NCBI GenBank assembly: GCA_019115995.1
Contig: DXCL01000012.1
Location: 1 to 45,260 of the forward strand
DNA from: Candidatus Borkfalkia avistercoris
GTDB taxonomy: Bacteria > Bacillota > Clostridia > Christensenellales > Borkfalkiaceae
Direction: 5' to 3'
DNA length: 45,260 nucleotides
The stretch's first letter is position 1; every line of letters starts with the position of its first letter. This document shows, one piece after another, positions 7,739-14,591 of the stretch. The notes below the pieces were generated by a model that was given only the letters and a program-made list of their open reading frames with translations, searched no databases and was not told the DNA's origin. The position numbers and the translations under genes were made by a program.

Positions 7739-8554
7739 TCAGTCTTTTTGCCGGAATTCCCGTTTGAGCTTTGCCGTCGTCAGAAACAGAAAGAGCAGAG
7801 CGAACGCGGCGAGCACGGCAAGGCACACCACGGGGTGCAGGCCGTACAGATCGTGCTGCGTTGCCTGAAACGGCCACGTATCCAGATCGAATATATTGCC
7901 GAATACCGCAATGCCCCATGCCGCGGGAGTGATATATTTAATAAATCCCGCCGCGCCGTCGAGGGATATGAGGCAGTCGGAAAACACGACCTGCAAAATG
8001 ATGACGATGAGCACGGGCAGGATCGCGCTCTCCGATTTTTTGAGCAGCGCGGAGATGAAAAGCCCCAGCGCCGTTACGGAAATATTGGTGAGGATCATCG
8101 TTAAAAAGCAGAGCGGGTAGGAAACGGCGGGGGAGGGCATATTGTAATCGATAAACAGCAGGCTCCCCGCAAACAGCAGGGCGCTCTGCACCGCGCCCAC
8201 AGCGGAAAGCACAGCCGTTTTGGAGAGCACGTAGGAAGATACGTCCAGCCCGCCGAACACCTCCCTCGCCAGGATATCGCGCTCCTTGCATATCTCGCGG
8301 TAGCTGTTGAGAAGCCCCATCAAGGCAGACATCACCACCAGCATAAACAAAATTATGTTCGCGCGCAGCAGGTTCTGCGAGGTAAAGGCGGTCGTATCCG
8401 CCACGATAAAGAGGATCAGCACCATCACGGGAGCTTGCAGCAGGAGCGGAAGGAGTATGCCGGCGTTGGTAAAGATCTGCCTGAAATAGCGCGCGGTCAG
8501 CACGCGGAAGTGCTCTAAATTTGCCCGGGCGGATCGCTTTCGAAATTTTTTCAT
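7739..8554 (-). CDS. ABC-2 type transporter permease
   Basis: A 271-residue membrane subunit with six predicted hydrophobic segments and a short basic N-terminus. The order of segments and the central motif CKERDILAREVFGGL before TM3 are typical of the membrane half of ABCG/White-type transporters. Its ATG at 8554 overlaps the stop of the ATPase gene by four bases (ATGA), so the two subunits are translationally coupled and almost certainly form one exporter. The substrate is unknown. Confidence 0.88.
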   Translation of the reverse strand: MKKFRKRSARANLEHFRVLTARYFRQIFTNAGILLPLLLQAPVMVLILFIVADTTAFTSQNLLRANIILFMLVVMSALMGLLNSYREICKERDILAREVFGGLDVSSYVLSKTAVLSAVGAVQSALLFAGSLLFIDYNMPSPAVSYPLCFLTMILTNISVTALGLFISALLKKSESAILPVLIVIILQVVFSDCLISLDGAAGFIKYITPAAWGIAVFGNIFDLDTWPFQATQHDLYGLHPVVCLAVLAAFALLFLFLTTAKLKREFRQKD

Positions 8555-10221
8555 TTTGCCCCTCCCTTGCGCCCTCTCTTGGCGGGGGTGCCCTCTTCTC
8601 GCGGCGCTGCAGACGCGTCCGCCGCGGCGACTTCTTGCTCCGTCCGGGCGGGCGCCGCGCCTTTGCGCGCGGCGCGGGGAGCGCTTTCGGGCAGATCTTC
8701 GGGCGGCATTTCCCAGGGATGCCGCCGTTCGCGCTTGGGCATATCCTCGGGCGGGAGAATGCAGTCTTTGCCGTACTCCGCCGTAAACAGCGCGTACAGT
8801 TTTTTATAGTAATCCCCGGCACGGTATTTTTTTGCGAACGCTTCGCTCGTTTCCTCGTCGCCCAGCGCCGCGAAAATGCGCGAATAGGAACGGCGGTTGA
8901 ACCAGCGCAGCGCGAGAGGCGCATCGCCGAAATAACAGAGCCTTCCGCCCTTGCCGAGGAAAGCGACCTTGTCGCATTTATCCAAATTTTCCATCGCGTG
9001 CGTCACGATCACGACGGTGCGCCCCTTTTTCGTCAGGTCTTTTAAAAGTTCCATCATCTCCATGTCGAGGTCGGGAGAGAGCCCGCTCGTGGGTTCGTCC
9101 AGAAAAATGACTTTCGGATCCGCCATCAGCTCCATCGCGATAGACACCCGCTTTCTCTGTCCGCCGGAAAGGGAGGAAATGCGGAGCTTCTCTTTCCCCG
9201 TAAGGCGCACGTCTTCGAGCGCGGCGGCAACGCGTTCGGCGAGCTCTTTTTTGGGCAGCCGCGCGCGGATACGCAGCCTTGCCGTGTAGCGCAGCGCGTC
9301 GAACACGCGTAGGTCGTCGTGCAGAATATCGCGCTGCGGCACGTATCCCATTACGCCTTTATAGCTGTTCATGTTTTCGTAGTAATCGTTGGAATCATAG
9401 TAAATTTTCCCGTCCGTCGCGGGGCGCATGCCGTTGATGCAGTCGAGCAGGGTAGATTTCCCCGCGCCGCTTCCGCCTACGATCGCCGCAAATTCCCCCG
9501 CCTCGATGCGGAAGGAAACATTCGTTACGAGCGATATTTTCCCGCGGGCGTTTTTGTCCGGAACCCGTTTGGATACGTTCACCGCGTCTATGCGGATCCC
9601 GCCCGACGCGGTGGAATAGAGCAGTCGGTTGCCGAAAAATATGTACGCCGCGGAGGGTATGGAAATGCGGTCGTAGTCCGAAAGCTTCTGCCGCTTCACC
9701 TTTTTGTTGTTTACATAGGTGCCGCCCACGCTGTGCGCGTCTTCCACAAAGCAGTTTTCCCCGTCGAACACGATAAAAAAGTGCTTATCCGATACGAGCG
9801 GGTTGTCTACGCGTATGTCGCACCCCTCGCCCTTGCCCACGGTCGTGATCGTCTTTGCGGTCAGGTCGAAGCCGTCCGCTTTTTTGCGCCGTATCTGCCG
9901 CACGGGGCTCACCCGCACGATCTCCGCGCCGTTTTTGTCGTCCGTGCGGCACACGGTGAGCACGCCGTCCATCTTTACCGCAGGGCGGCGGAAAGGCTTT
10001 CCGTTCATCAGCGGGCGGCTCTTTGCGTCCGCATTCGTGAGATCTTCCGCGTACCAAATGTCGTTTTTGCGGACGAAGCGCACTTCTTCGGGCAAAAGAT
10101 ATACCGAACGCACGGAAATTTCTGCCGTGCGCTTTGCGCCGAGGGTGAAGGATTCCATGTCTTCGCTGTCGAAAAAGCGGAAAAGGTCGCCTTCCTGAAT
10201 TTTGAGTACGAGTTTTTTCAT
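8551..10221 (-). CDS. FHA domain-containing ABC transporter ATPase
   Basis: A 556-residue ATPase. Residues about 117-200 form an FHA (phosphothreonine-binding) domain with GKGEGCDIRVDNPLVSDKH and GGTYVNNKKV; residues 1-110 may be a second, degenerate FHA-like domain. The ABC module follows: Walker A GGSGAGKST at 249-257, Q-loop Gln296, signature LSGGQ at 351-355, Walker B VIFLDEP at 371-377 and switch His408. The last 80 residues are Pro/Ala/Glu-rich and basic at the end. This order resembles the mycobacterial Rv1747 type, but with the permease on a separate gene. ATG 10221 follows AGAGG; a TTG at 10227 is ignored. FHA domains imply control by a Ser/Thr kinase, none of which is in the window. 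Confidence 0.92.
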   Translation of the reverse strand: MKKLVLKIQEGDLFRFFDSEDMESFTLGAKRTAEISVRSVYLLPEEVRFVRKNDIWYAEDLTNADAKSRPLMNGKPFRRPAVKMDGVLTVCRTDDKNGAEIVRVSPVRQIRRKKADGFDLTAKTITTVGKGEGCDIRVDNPLVSDKHFFIVFDGENCFVEDAHSVGGTYVNNKKVKRQKLSDYDRISIPSAAYIFFGNRLLYSTASGGIRIDAVNVSKRVPDKNARGKISLVTNVSFRIEAGEFAAIVGGSGAGKSTLLDCINGMRPATDGKIYYDSNDYYENMNSYKGVMGYVPQRDILHDDLRVFDALRYTARLRIRARLPKKELAERVAAALEDVRLTGKEKLRISSLSGGQRKRVSIAMELMADPKVIFLDEPTSGLSPDLDMEMMELLKDLTKKGRTVVIVTHAMENLDKCDKVAFLGKGGRLCYFGDAPLALRWFNRRSYSRIFAALGDEETSEAFAKKYRAGDYYKKLYALFTAEYGKDCILPPEDMPKRERRHPWEMPPEDLPESAPRAARKGAAPARTEQEVAAADASAAPREEGTPAKRGRKGGAK

Positions 10222-10239
10222 GTACAACCTCTTTTTGAT

Positions 10240-10268
10240 ATTATACCATATCCCGCCGCCGCGCGCAA
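10240..10268 (-). promoter_or_regulatory. Promoter for the FHA-ABC operon
   Basis: On the minus strand TTGCGC (10268-10263) and TATAAT (10245-10240) are 17 bases apart. Transcription would begin about 12 bases before the ATG at 10221, leaving room for the AGAGG ribosome binding site. The -35 match is modest. Confidence 0.6.
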
Positions 10269-10399
10269 AGGGTTATTCCGTCGCTTCGGGTGAAATTTTC
10301 AGGGGATGCGGGGAGAACGGCGTTTGCGCGCATCGCGCAGATTTAAGAAGCCGGGATTTTTTTAAGATCCGAAATTTTTTAAATTTTTTCGCCAAACGG

Positions 10400-10458
10400 T
10401 TGACAAACGAACAGATCGGGCGTATACTATTATTGAACATTTGAAGAATTGTTCAAAT
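10400..10458 (+). promoter_or_regulatory. Metal-regulated promoter and ArsR-type operator, site 1
   Basis: TTGACA (10400-10405) and TATACT (10423-10428) are separated by 17 bases. Directly downstream is the palindrome ATTTGAA-N6-TTCAAAT (10439-10445 and 10452-10458), the kind of sequence bound by SmtB/CadC/CzrA-type sensors. It covers the transcription start and precedes the ArsR-family gene at 10472, so it is an autoregulatory operator. A near copy lies at 10959-10976. Confidence 0.75.
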
Positions 10459-10471
10459 ATATGAGGCAAAA

Positions 10472-10828
10472 ATGGAGCATAACACTGATATTGCGGAAAA
10501 AACGGAACCCGCACAGGCGAAGACGATCCGCGAACTGCTGCCGAAAGACGAAACGGTCTACGAGCTTGCCGAACTTTTTAAAATGTTCGGCGACCCGACC
10601 CGCGCCAAAATTCTCGGCTGCCTTCAAATAAAGGATCTGTGTGTGGGGGAGATCGCGGAGGTGCTCGGCATGAGCGTTTCCGCCGTTTCGCACCAGCTGC
10701 GCGTTTTGCGCGGCGCCAAGCTCGTTAAGGGCACCAAAGAGGGCAAAGAGGTCAAGTATTCCTTAGACGACGATCACGTGGCAAAGATCATGGAATGCGG
10801 CCTTACGCACGTTAACGAAGAGCGCTGA
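10472..10828 (+). CDS. ArsR/SmtB-family metal-sensing repressor (Zn/Co-type alpha-5 site)
   Basis: A 118-residue winged-helix repressor that should leave its operator on binding metal. The core winged helix spans about 28-97, with the recognition helix MSVSAVSHQLRVLRGAKLV. The C-terminal helix carries Asp100, His102, His113 and Glu116, spaced exactly like the alpha-5 zinc site of SmtB (D-x-H, then 10 residues, H-x-x-E). The segment DLCVGE holds only one of the cysteines of the CadC/ArsR alpha-3 site. This points to Zn(II) or Co(II) rather than arsenite. A palindromic operator lies in its promoter, and the HMA and P-type ATPase genes follow. Confidence 0.92.
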   Translation: MEHNTDIAEKTEPAQAKTIRELLPKDETVYELAELFKMFGDPTRAKILGCLQIKDLCVGEIAEVLGMSVSAVSHQLRVLRGAKLVKGTKEGKEVKYSLDDDHVAKIMECGLTHVNEER

Positions 10829-10927
10829 TTTTTGCGCGTTGCCCGTTTTGCGAAAGAACGTGCGGGTGCCGCGTTTTCAGCGATGCCGCCGCGAACGCAG
10901 CCGTTCGGGGCGAGGGCGCATACGGCG

Positions 10928-10948
10928 AGGGGCTTAGCCCCTGTTTTT
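10928..10948 (+). terminator. Terminator after the arsR-family gene
   Basis: A 6-base stem AGGGGC/GCCCCT (10928-10933 with 10937-10942) is followed by G and five T. It lies about 100 bases after the repressor stop and just before the second operator, separating repressor and efflux transcripts at least partly. Confidence 0.5.
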
Positions 10949-10958
10949 GCGGCATATT

Positions 10959-10976
10959 ATTTGAATATTTGTTCAA
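10959..10976 (+). promoter_or_regulatory. ArsR-type operator, site 2, before the efflux genes
   Basis: ATTTGAATATTTGTTCAA matches site 1 (ATTTGAAGAATTGTTCAA) at 16 of 18 positions, with the same half-site spacing. It lies 80 bases upstream of the HMA gene. I cannot place the associated promoter with confidence; TATTAT at 10955-10960 is one candidate -10. The site indicates that the repressor controls the efflux genes directly. Confidence 0.65.
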
Positions 10977-11055
10977 CAAACCAATTATTCAAAAACGGCG
11001 CGGAGGCAGACGCCCTTCGGCCGTAAAAAAAGAGAGGGATACCGGAGGACGAAGC

Positions 11056-11274
11056 ATGAAAAGGGTTTATAAGCTGGAAGATCTCGACTGCGCGAACTGC
11101 GCGGCGAAAATGGAGCGGGCGATCGCCAAGATCGACGGCGTGGATTCTGTCAGCATCAGCTTTATGGCGCAGCGCATGGCGATCGAGGCGGACGAGAGCC
11201 GTTTCGGCGAGATCATGGAGCGCGTCGTAAAGGCGTGCAAAAAAATAGAGCCGGATTGCAGGATCCTGTTCTGA
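11056..11274 (+). CDS. Stand-alone heavy-metal-associated (HMA) domain protein
   Basis: A 72-residue protein with the ferredoxin-like HMA fold. The metal-binding CANC motif (Cys12, Cys15) sits after the first strand, as in CopZ, MerP and the N-terminal domains of CadA/ZntA. The ATG follows GGAGG. It ends 14 bases before the P-type ATPase, which lacks such a domain at its own N-terminus. The simplest reading is a metal chaperone or a detached metal-binding domain for that pump. The LDCANCAAKME context resembles CadA-type domains more than copper chaperones. Confidence 0.9.
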   Translation: MKRVYKLEDLDCANCAAKMERAIAKIDGVDSVSISFMAQRMAIEADESRFGEIMERVVKACKKIEPDCRILF

Positions 11275-11288
11275 GAGAGAGGAACTCT

Positions 11289-13244
11289 ATGAAAGGCGCA
11301 GGATTGAGCAGAAAGGAAAAAAGGCGGCTTGCCCGCATCGTTGCGGCGCTTGCCATGTTTGCGGCGGTCTTTATAGCGGATAAGGCGGTGTATCTCGGCG
11401 GCGTGTTTTCGGGCCCCGCGGCGTGGGTGTTCCCGTTTTGCCTGTATCTTGTCGTATATCTCTTTATCGGGTACGACGTTTTGTGGCGCGCCGTGCGCAA
11501 CATCGCCCGCGGACAGGTGTTCGACGAAAACTTTTTGATGTGCGTGGCAACGCTCGGCGCGTTCGCGCTCGCCATTTACCGCGGGGCCACGGGGCAGAGC
11601 ATCGAGGGGTTCGACGAAGCGTGCGCCGTTCTGCTGTTCTATCAGGTGGGCGAGTTCTTTCAGGATTACGCCGCGGGCAAGTCGAGAAAATCTATTTCCG
11701 CGCTCATGGACATACGCCCCGATTACGCCAACGTCAAACGCGGGGATAAAACGGAGCGCGTCGATCCCGCCGAAGTCGAACCGGGCGAGATCATCGTCGT
11801 CAATCCGGGGGAAAGGGTACCCCTCGACGGCGTGATCGTAAAGGGTTCCTCCGCGCTGGATACGCGCGCTCTCACGGGCGAATCTCTCCCGCGCGAGGCG
11901 GAAGAGGGCGGCGAGATCATAAGCGGGAGCGTCAATCTGACCTCTCAGCTGGAAGTGCGGGTAACGAAGGCGTTTTACGATTCCACCGTATCCAAGATCC
12001 TCGAACTCGTGGAGAATGCCTCCGCACAAAAATCCAAGGCGGAAAATTTTATCACGAAATTCGCAAAGTATTACACGCCCGCCGTGTGCGCGGCGGCGCT
12101 TCTGCTCGCCGTCGTGCCGGGACTGATCACGTCGGATTGGTCTGCGTGGATCTACCGCGCGCTGAGTTTTCTGGTCGTTTCCTGCCCGTGCGCGCTGGTC
12201 ATTTCCATTCCGCTCTCCTTTTTTGCGGGCATCGGCGCGGCGTCCCGCTACGGAATACTCGTCAAGGGCTCCAACTATCTGGAAAAATTCCACTGCGCGA
12301 ACACCTTTGTGTTCGATAAAACGGGCACGCTCACCAAGGGGAACTTTGTCGTAACAAGGGTTTTCCCCGAAGAAAAGCGCGAGGAAGTGCTGCGCCTCGC
12401 GGCGATCGCCGAGCGCGATTCCGACCATCCCATCGCAAGGTCGGTGCGGGCGTGCTTCGATGGCGAAGCCGAGGGCGGCTACACTCTCACAAACATTGCG
12501 GGGGAAGGGATCTGCGCCGTAAAAGGGGAAGACGCGATCCTCTGCGGGAACGAAAAGCTGATGGCTGCCCGCGGCATAGAATACGTGCGGGAAACGGGCG
12601 TCGGCACCGTCGTATATGTGGCGAGGAACGGGAAATTCGTCGGCTCCCTCCTCATAGCCGACGAGGTCAAGCCCGAAGCGAAAGAGGTGATCGCGTCTCT
12701 CGGCGCGATGGGGTGCAAAACGGTCATGCTCACGGGCGACAACGAAGAGATCGCCAAAAATGTGGCGGCCCGGCTGGGGCTTACGGGGTATAAGGCGTCA
12801 CTCCTTCCGCAAAACAAGGTGGAAGAAGTGGAAAAGCTGCTTGCCGAAAAGCAGAAGAAAGACGTTTTGTGCTTTGTCGGCGACGGCATCAACGACGCGC
12901 CCGTGCTGATGCGTTCAGACATCGGCATAGCAATGGGCGGCGTGGGGAGCGACGCGGCGATCGAGGCGTCCGACATCGTTCTGATGCAGGACGATTTGAA
13001 AGGCCTTCCGCTCGCCAAGCGCATCGCAAAAAAGACGATGGCGATCGTGTTTGAAAATATCGTGTTTTCCATCGCGGTCAAGGCAGCCATCCTCATTCTT
13101 TCCGCGCTGGGCTTTGCAAACATGTGGGTCGCCGTATTCGGCGATGTGGGCGTAGCGGTCATCGCGATCTTAAACGCCATGCGCGTCAATTCGCGCTATA
13201 AAAAAGAAGATCCCGCCCGTACCTCCGCGCCTGTAAAGGGATAG
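11289..13244 (+). CDS. P1B-type ATPase, Zn/Cd/Pb efflux (CadA/ZntA-like)
   Basis: A 651-residue heavy-metal pump. The actuator motif TGES is at 196-199, the transmembrane metal site SCPCALVIS has Cys299-Pro-Cys301, the phosphorylated aspartate is Asp343 in DKTGTLTKG, the SDHP motif lies at 378-381 and the hinge GDGINDAP at 531-538. Near the C-terminus Lys598 and Asp619 (FGDVGVAVIAILNAMR) match the conserved Lys and Asp of the Zn/Cd/Pb subgroup. Together with the SmtB-like sensor this supports Zn(II)/Cd(II) export. The N-terminal metal-binding domain is missing and is encoded just upstream. ATG 11289 follows GAGAGAGG. Confidence 0.93.
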   Translation: MKGAGLSRKEKRRLARIVAALAMFAAVFIADKAVYLGGVFSGPAAWVFPFCLYLVVYLFIGYDVLWRAVRNIARGQVFDENFLMCVATLGAFALAIYRGATGQSIEGFDEACAVLLFYQVGEFFQDYAAGKSRKSISALMDIRPDYANVKRGDKTERVDPAEVEPGEIIVVNPGERVPLDGVIVKGSSALDTRALTGESLPREAEEGGEIISGSVNLTSQLEVRVTKAFYDSTVSKILELVENASAQKSKAENFITKFAKYYTPAVCAAALLLAVVPGLITSDWSAWIYRALSFLVVSCPCALVISIPLSFFAGIGAASRYGILVKGSNYLEKFHCANTFVFDKTGTLTKGNFVVTRVFPEEKREEVLRLAAIAERDSDHPIARSVRACFDGEAEGGYTLTNIAGEGICAVKGEDAILCGNEKLMAARGIEYVRETGVGTVVYVARNGKFVGSLLIADEVKPEAKEVIASLGAMGCKTVMLTGDNEEIAKNVAARLGLTGYKASLLPQNKVEEVEKLLAEKQKKDVLCFVGDGINDAPVLMRSDIGIAMGGVGSDAAIEASDIVLMQDDLKGLPLAKRIAKKTMAIVFENIVFSIAVKAAILILSALGFANMWVAVFGDVGVAVIAILNAMRVNSRYKKEDPARTSAPVKG

Positions 13245-13274
13245 CGGCCGCGAAAAGGGCGGCAAAAGGCAAAT

Positions 13275-13306
13275 AAAAAAGCTTCCGTTTGTACGGAAGC
13301 TTTTTT
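13275..13306. terminator. Bidirectional terminator between the efflux unit and rpsR
   Basis: The stem GCTTCCGT/ACGGAAGC (13281-13288 with 13293-13300) is flanked by six A and six T. It is a textbook terminator in both directions, ending the ATPase gene on the plus strand and the rpsF-ssb-rpsR operon on the minus strand. Confidence 0.9.
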
Positions 13307-13316
13307 GCAAAACGAT

Positions 13317-13562
13317 TTATTCTCCGCGATAGGGGAGAAGCGCCACGATGCGCGCCTTTTTGATGGCGTTGGAAAGCTCTCTCTGGTGCATCGCGCAGGT
13401 GCCGCTCATGCGGCGGGGCAAGATCTTGCCGCCCTCGGTAATATATTTTTTCAGGCGGTTGACGTCTTTATAATCGATGACCTCGACTTTCTCCTGGCAG
13501 AAGGCGCAAACCTTTCTGCGGGAAGAACGCTTCATGGGCTTTCTTACGGGTTTTTCTTCCAT
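13317..13562 (-). CDS. rpsR: 30S ribosomal protein S18
   Basis: S18 binds S6 and sits on the platform of the small ribosomal subunit. The 81-residue product has the conserved core [23 protein letters not shown] and ends ALLPYRGE. It is of the zinc-binding type, with Cys19, Cys22, Cys56 and His59 as probable ligands. ATG 13562 is chosen because AAGGAG lies 9 bases upstream; a GTG at 13571 would overlap that site. It is the last gene of the rpsF-ssb-rpsR operon, 127 bases from the ssb stop. Confidence 0.96.
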   Translation of the reverse strand: MEEKPVRKPMKRSSRRKVCAFCQEKVEVIDYKDVNRLKKYITEGGKILPRRMSGTCAMHQRELSNAIKKARIVALLPYRGE

Positions 13563-13689
13563 GATATTCACTCCTTATATTTTTTCGCGTGCCGCGTGAA
13601 AAACGCGACTTCCGCGACTCTGAGGGGTATGCCCTCCCCGGCGCACCTTTCGGCTCGCCGCAAAATGTTGGCGCAAAAGCGCCGCGCGA

Positions 13690-14100
13690 TCAGAACGGAA
13701 TGTCGGAATCGTCGTCGAACGCTTCCAGCGTCGGCTTTTTCCTGGGCGCGGGCGCAAAATCGCCGTCGTCGGAGGAGCCGCTCCCCTTCGGGGTCAAAAA
13801 CTCCACGTCGTCCGCAACGATGTCTACAAAAGTGCGCTTCTGACCCGCGTTGTCTTCGTAGTTGCGGATCTGAATGCTGCCCGTTACCGCCACCTTGTTG
13901 CCCTTTTTCGTATACTTTGCCACCGTTTCCGCAAGGTTGCGCCATGCCGTAACGTTAAAAAAGTCGGTCTGGCGTTCCGCGTCCTGCGAGGAAAACCTGC
14001 GGTTCACGGCGATCGCAAAGCGGCAAACGGGTACGCCGCTGTTCGTTTCGGAAAGTTCCGGGTCGCGCGTCAGGTTGCCGATCAAAAATACCTTATTCAT
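13690..14100 (-). CDS. ssb: Single-stranded DNA-binding protein
   Basis: SSB coats single-stranded DNA during replication and repair. The 136-residue protein begins MNKVFLIGNLTRDPEL, has one OB fold (about 1-105) including FFNVTAWRNLAETV and the GSIQIRNYED loop, then a short variable linker and the acidic tip DDDSDIPF that recruits partner proteins. It lies between rpsF and rpsR, the common Bacillota arrangement, 15 bases after rpsF. The ATG follows GGAG by 9 bases. Confidence 0.96.
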   Translation of the reverse strand: MNKVFLIGNLTRDPELSETNSGVPVCRFAIAVNRRFSSQDAERQTDFFNVTAWRNLAETVAKYTKKGNKVAVTGSIQIRNYEDNAGQKRTFVDIVADDVEFLTPKGSGSSDDGDFAPAPRKKPTLEAFDDDSDIPF

Positions 14101-14115
14101 AGCTTATCTCCGTTT

Positions 14116-14400
14116 TCAGTTTACCGCTTTCGTGATCATTCTTCTGAGAATGCCGTCGGTAATGCCCGCGATACGGTCGAGTTCTTTGATCGCGCTGCCG
14201 TCCGCCTGGAACGTCATCAGAACGTAAAAAGCTTCGCTCTTGTATTCGATGGGATACGCGAGCTTCTTTACGCCCCACTTGTCGGTAGAAAGCACCGTGC
14301 CGCCCAAATTCTTGACAGTGTCTTCGAATTTTGCGATCAGCGCGTCTCTCGCTTCTTCCGCTACGGCAGAGTCGATCAGATAGAGCATTTCGTACTTCAT
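14116..14400 (-). CDS. rpsF: 30S ribosomal protein S6
   Basis: S6 pairs with S18 in the platform of the 30S subunit. The 94-residue protein begins MKYEMLYLIDSAV and contains WGVKKLAYPIEYKSEAFYVL, hallmarks of S6. An upstream in-frame extension is open but the ATG at 14400, directly after GGGAGGTG, gives the normal length. It is the first gene of the operon; a near-consensus promoter and a hairpin-bearing leader precede it. Confidence 0.96.
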   Translation of the reverse strand: MKYEMLYLIDSAVAEEARDALIAKFEDTVKNLGGTVLSTDKWGVKKLAYPIEYKSEAFYVLMTFQADGSAIKELDRIAGITDGILRRMITKAVN

Positions 14401-14424
14401 TTTTACACCTCCCGGTCTTATTCG

Positions 14425-14443
14425 GCGTGCGTTTTGCGCACGC
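14425..14443 (-). other. Hairpin in the rpsF leader, possible S6:S18 autoregulatory site
   Basis: On the minus strand GCGTGCG-CAAAA-CGCACGC forms a 7-base stem directly followed by CCG and then AATAAG. Bacterial rpsF leaders are known to carry an S6:S18-binding hairpin with a conserved CCG in a bulge. The match here is suggestive only, because the outer stem appears weak (CTT with AAG). Confidence 0.35.
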
Positions 14444-14474
14444 AAGGTCTTTGCGCCCTTAAAGCGCATATCAT

Positions 14475-14503
14475 ATTATACTGTTTTTTAAGCTTTCCGT
14501 CAA
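14475..14503 (-). promoter_or_regulatory. Promoter for rpsF-ssb-rpsR
   Basis: On the minus strand TTGACG (14503-14498) and TATAAT (14480-14475) are 17 bases apart, giving a start near 14468 and a leader of about 68 bases. Confidence 0.85.
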
Positions 14504-14532
14504 TGATTTTTTGCACGAGAACGGGATTTTTT

Positions 14533-14568
14533 AAAAAAGCAAGCCCCGAAAAGCCAAGCTTTCGGGGC
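14533..14568 (-). terminator. Terminator after the large repeat protein gene
   Basis: On the minus strand a 9-base GC-rich stem (14568-14560 with 14551-14543), extended by AGC/GCT, is followed within four bases by six T (14538-14533). It lies 24 bases past the stop of the gene at 14592. Confidence 0.8.
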
Positions 14569-14591
14569 GCATATTTGTTTTTTTACGGCCT

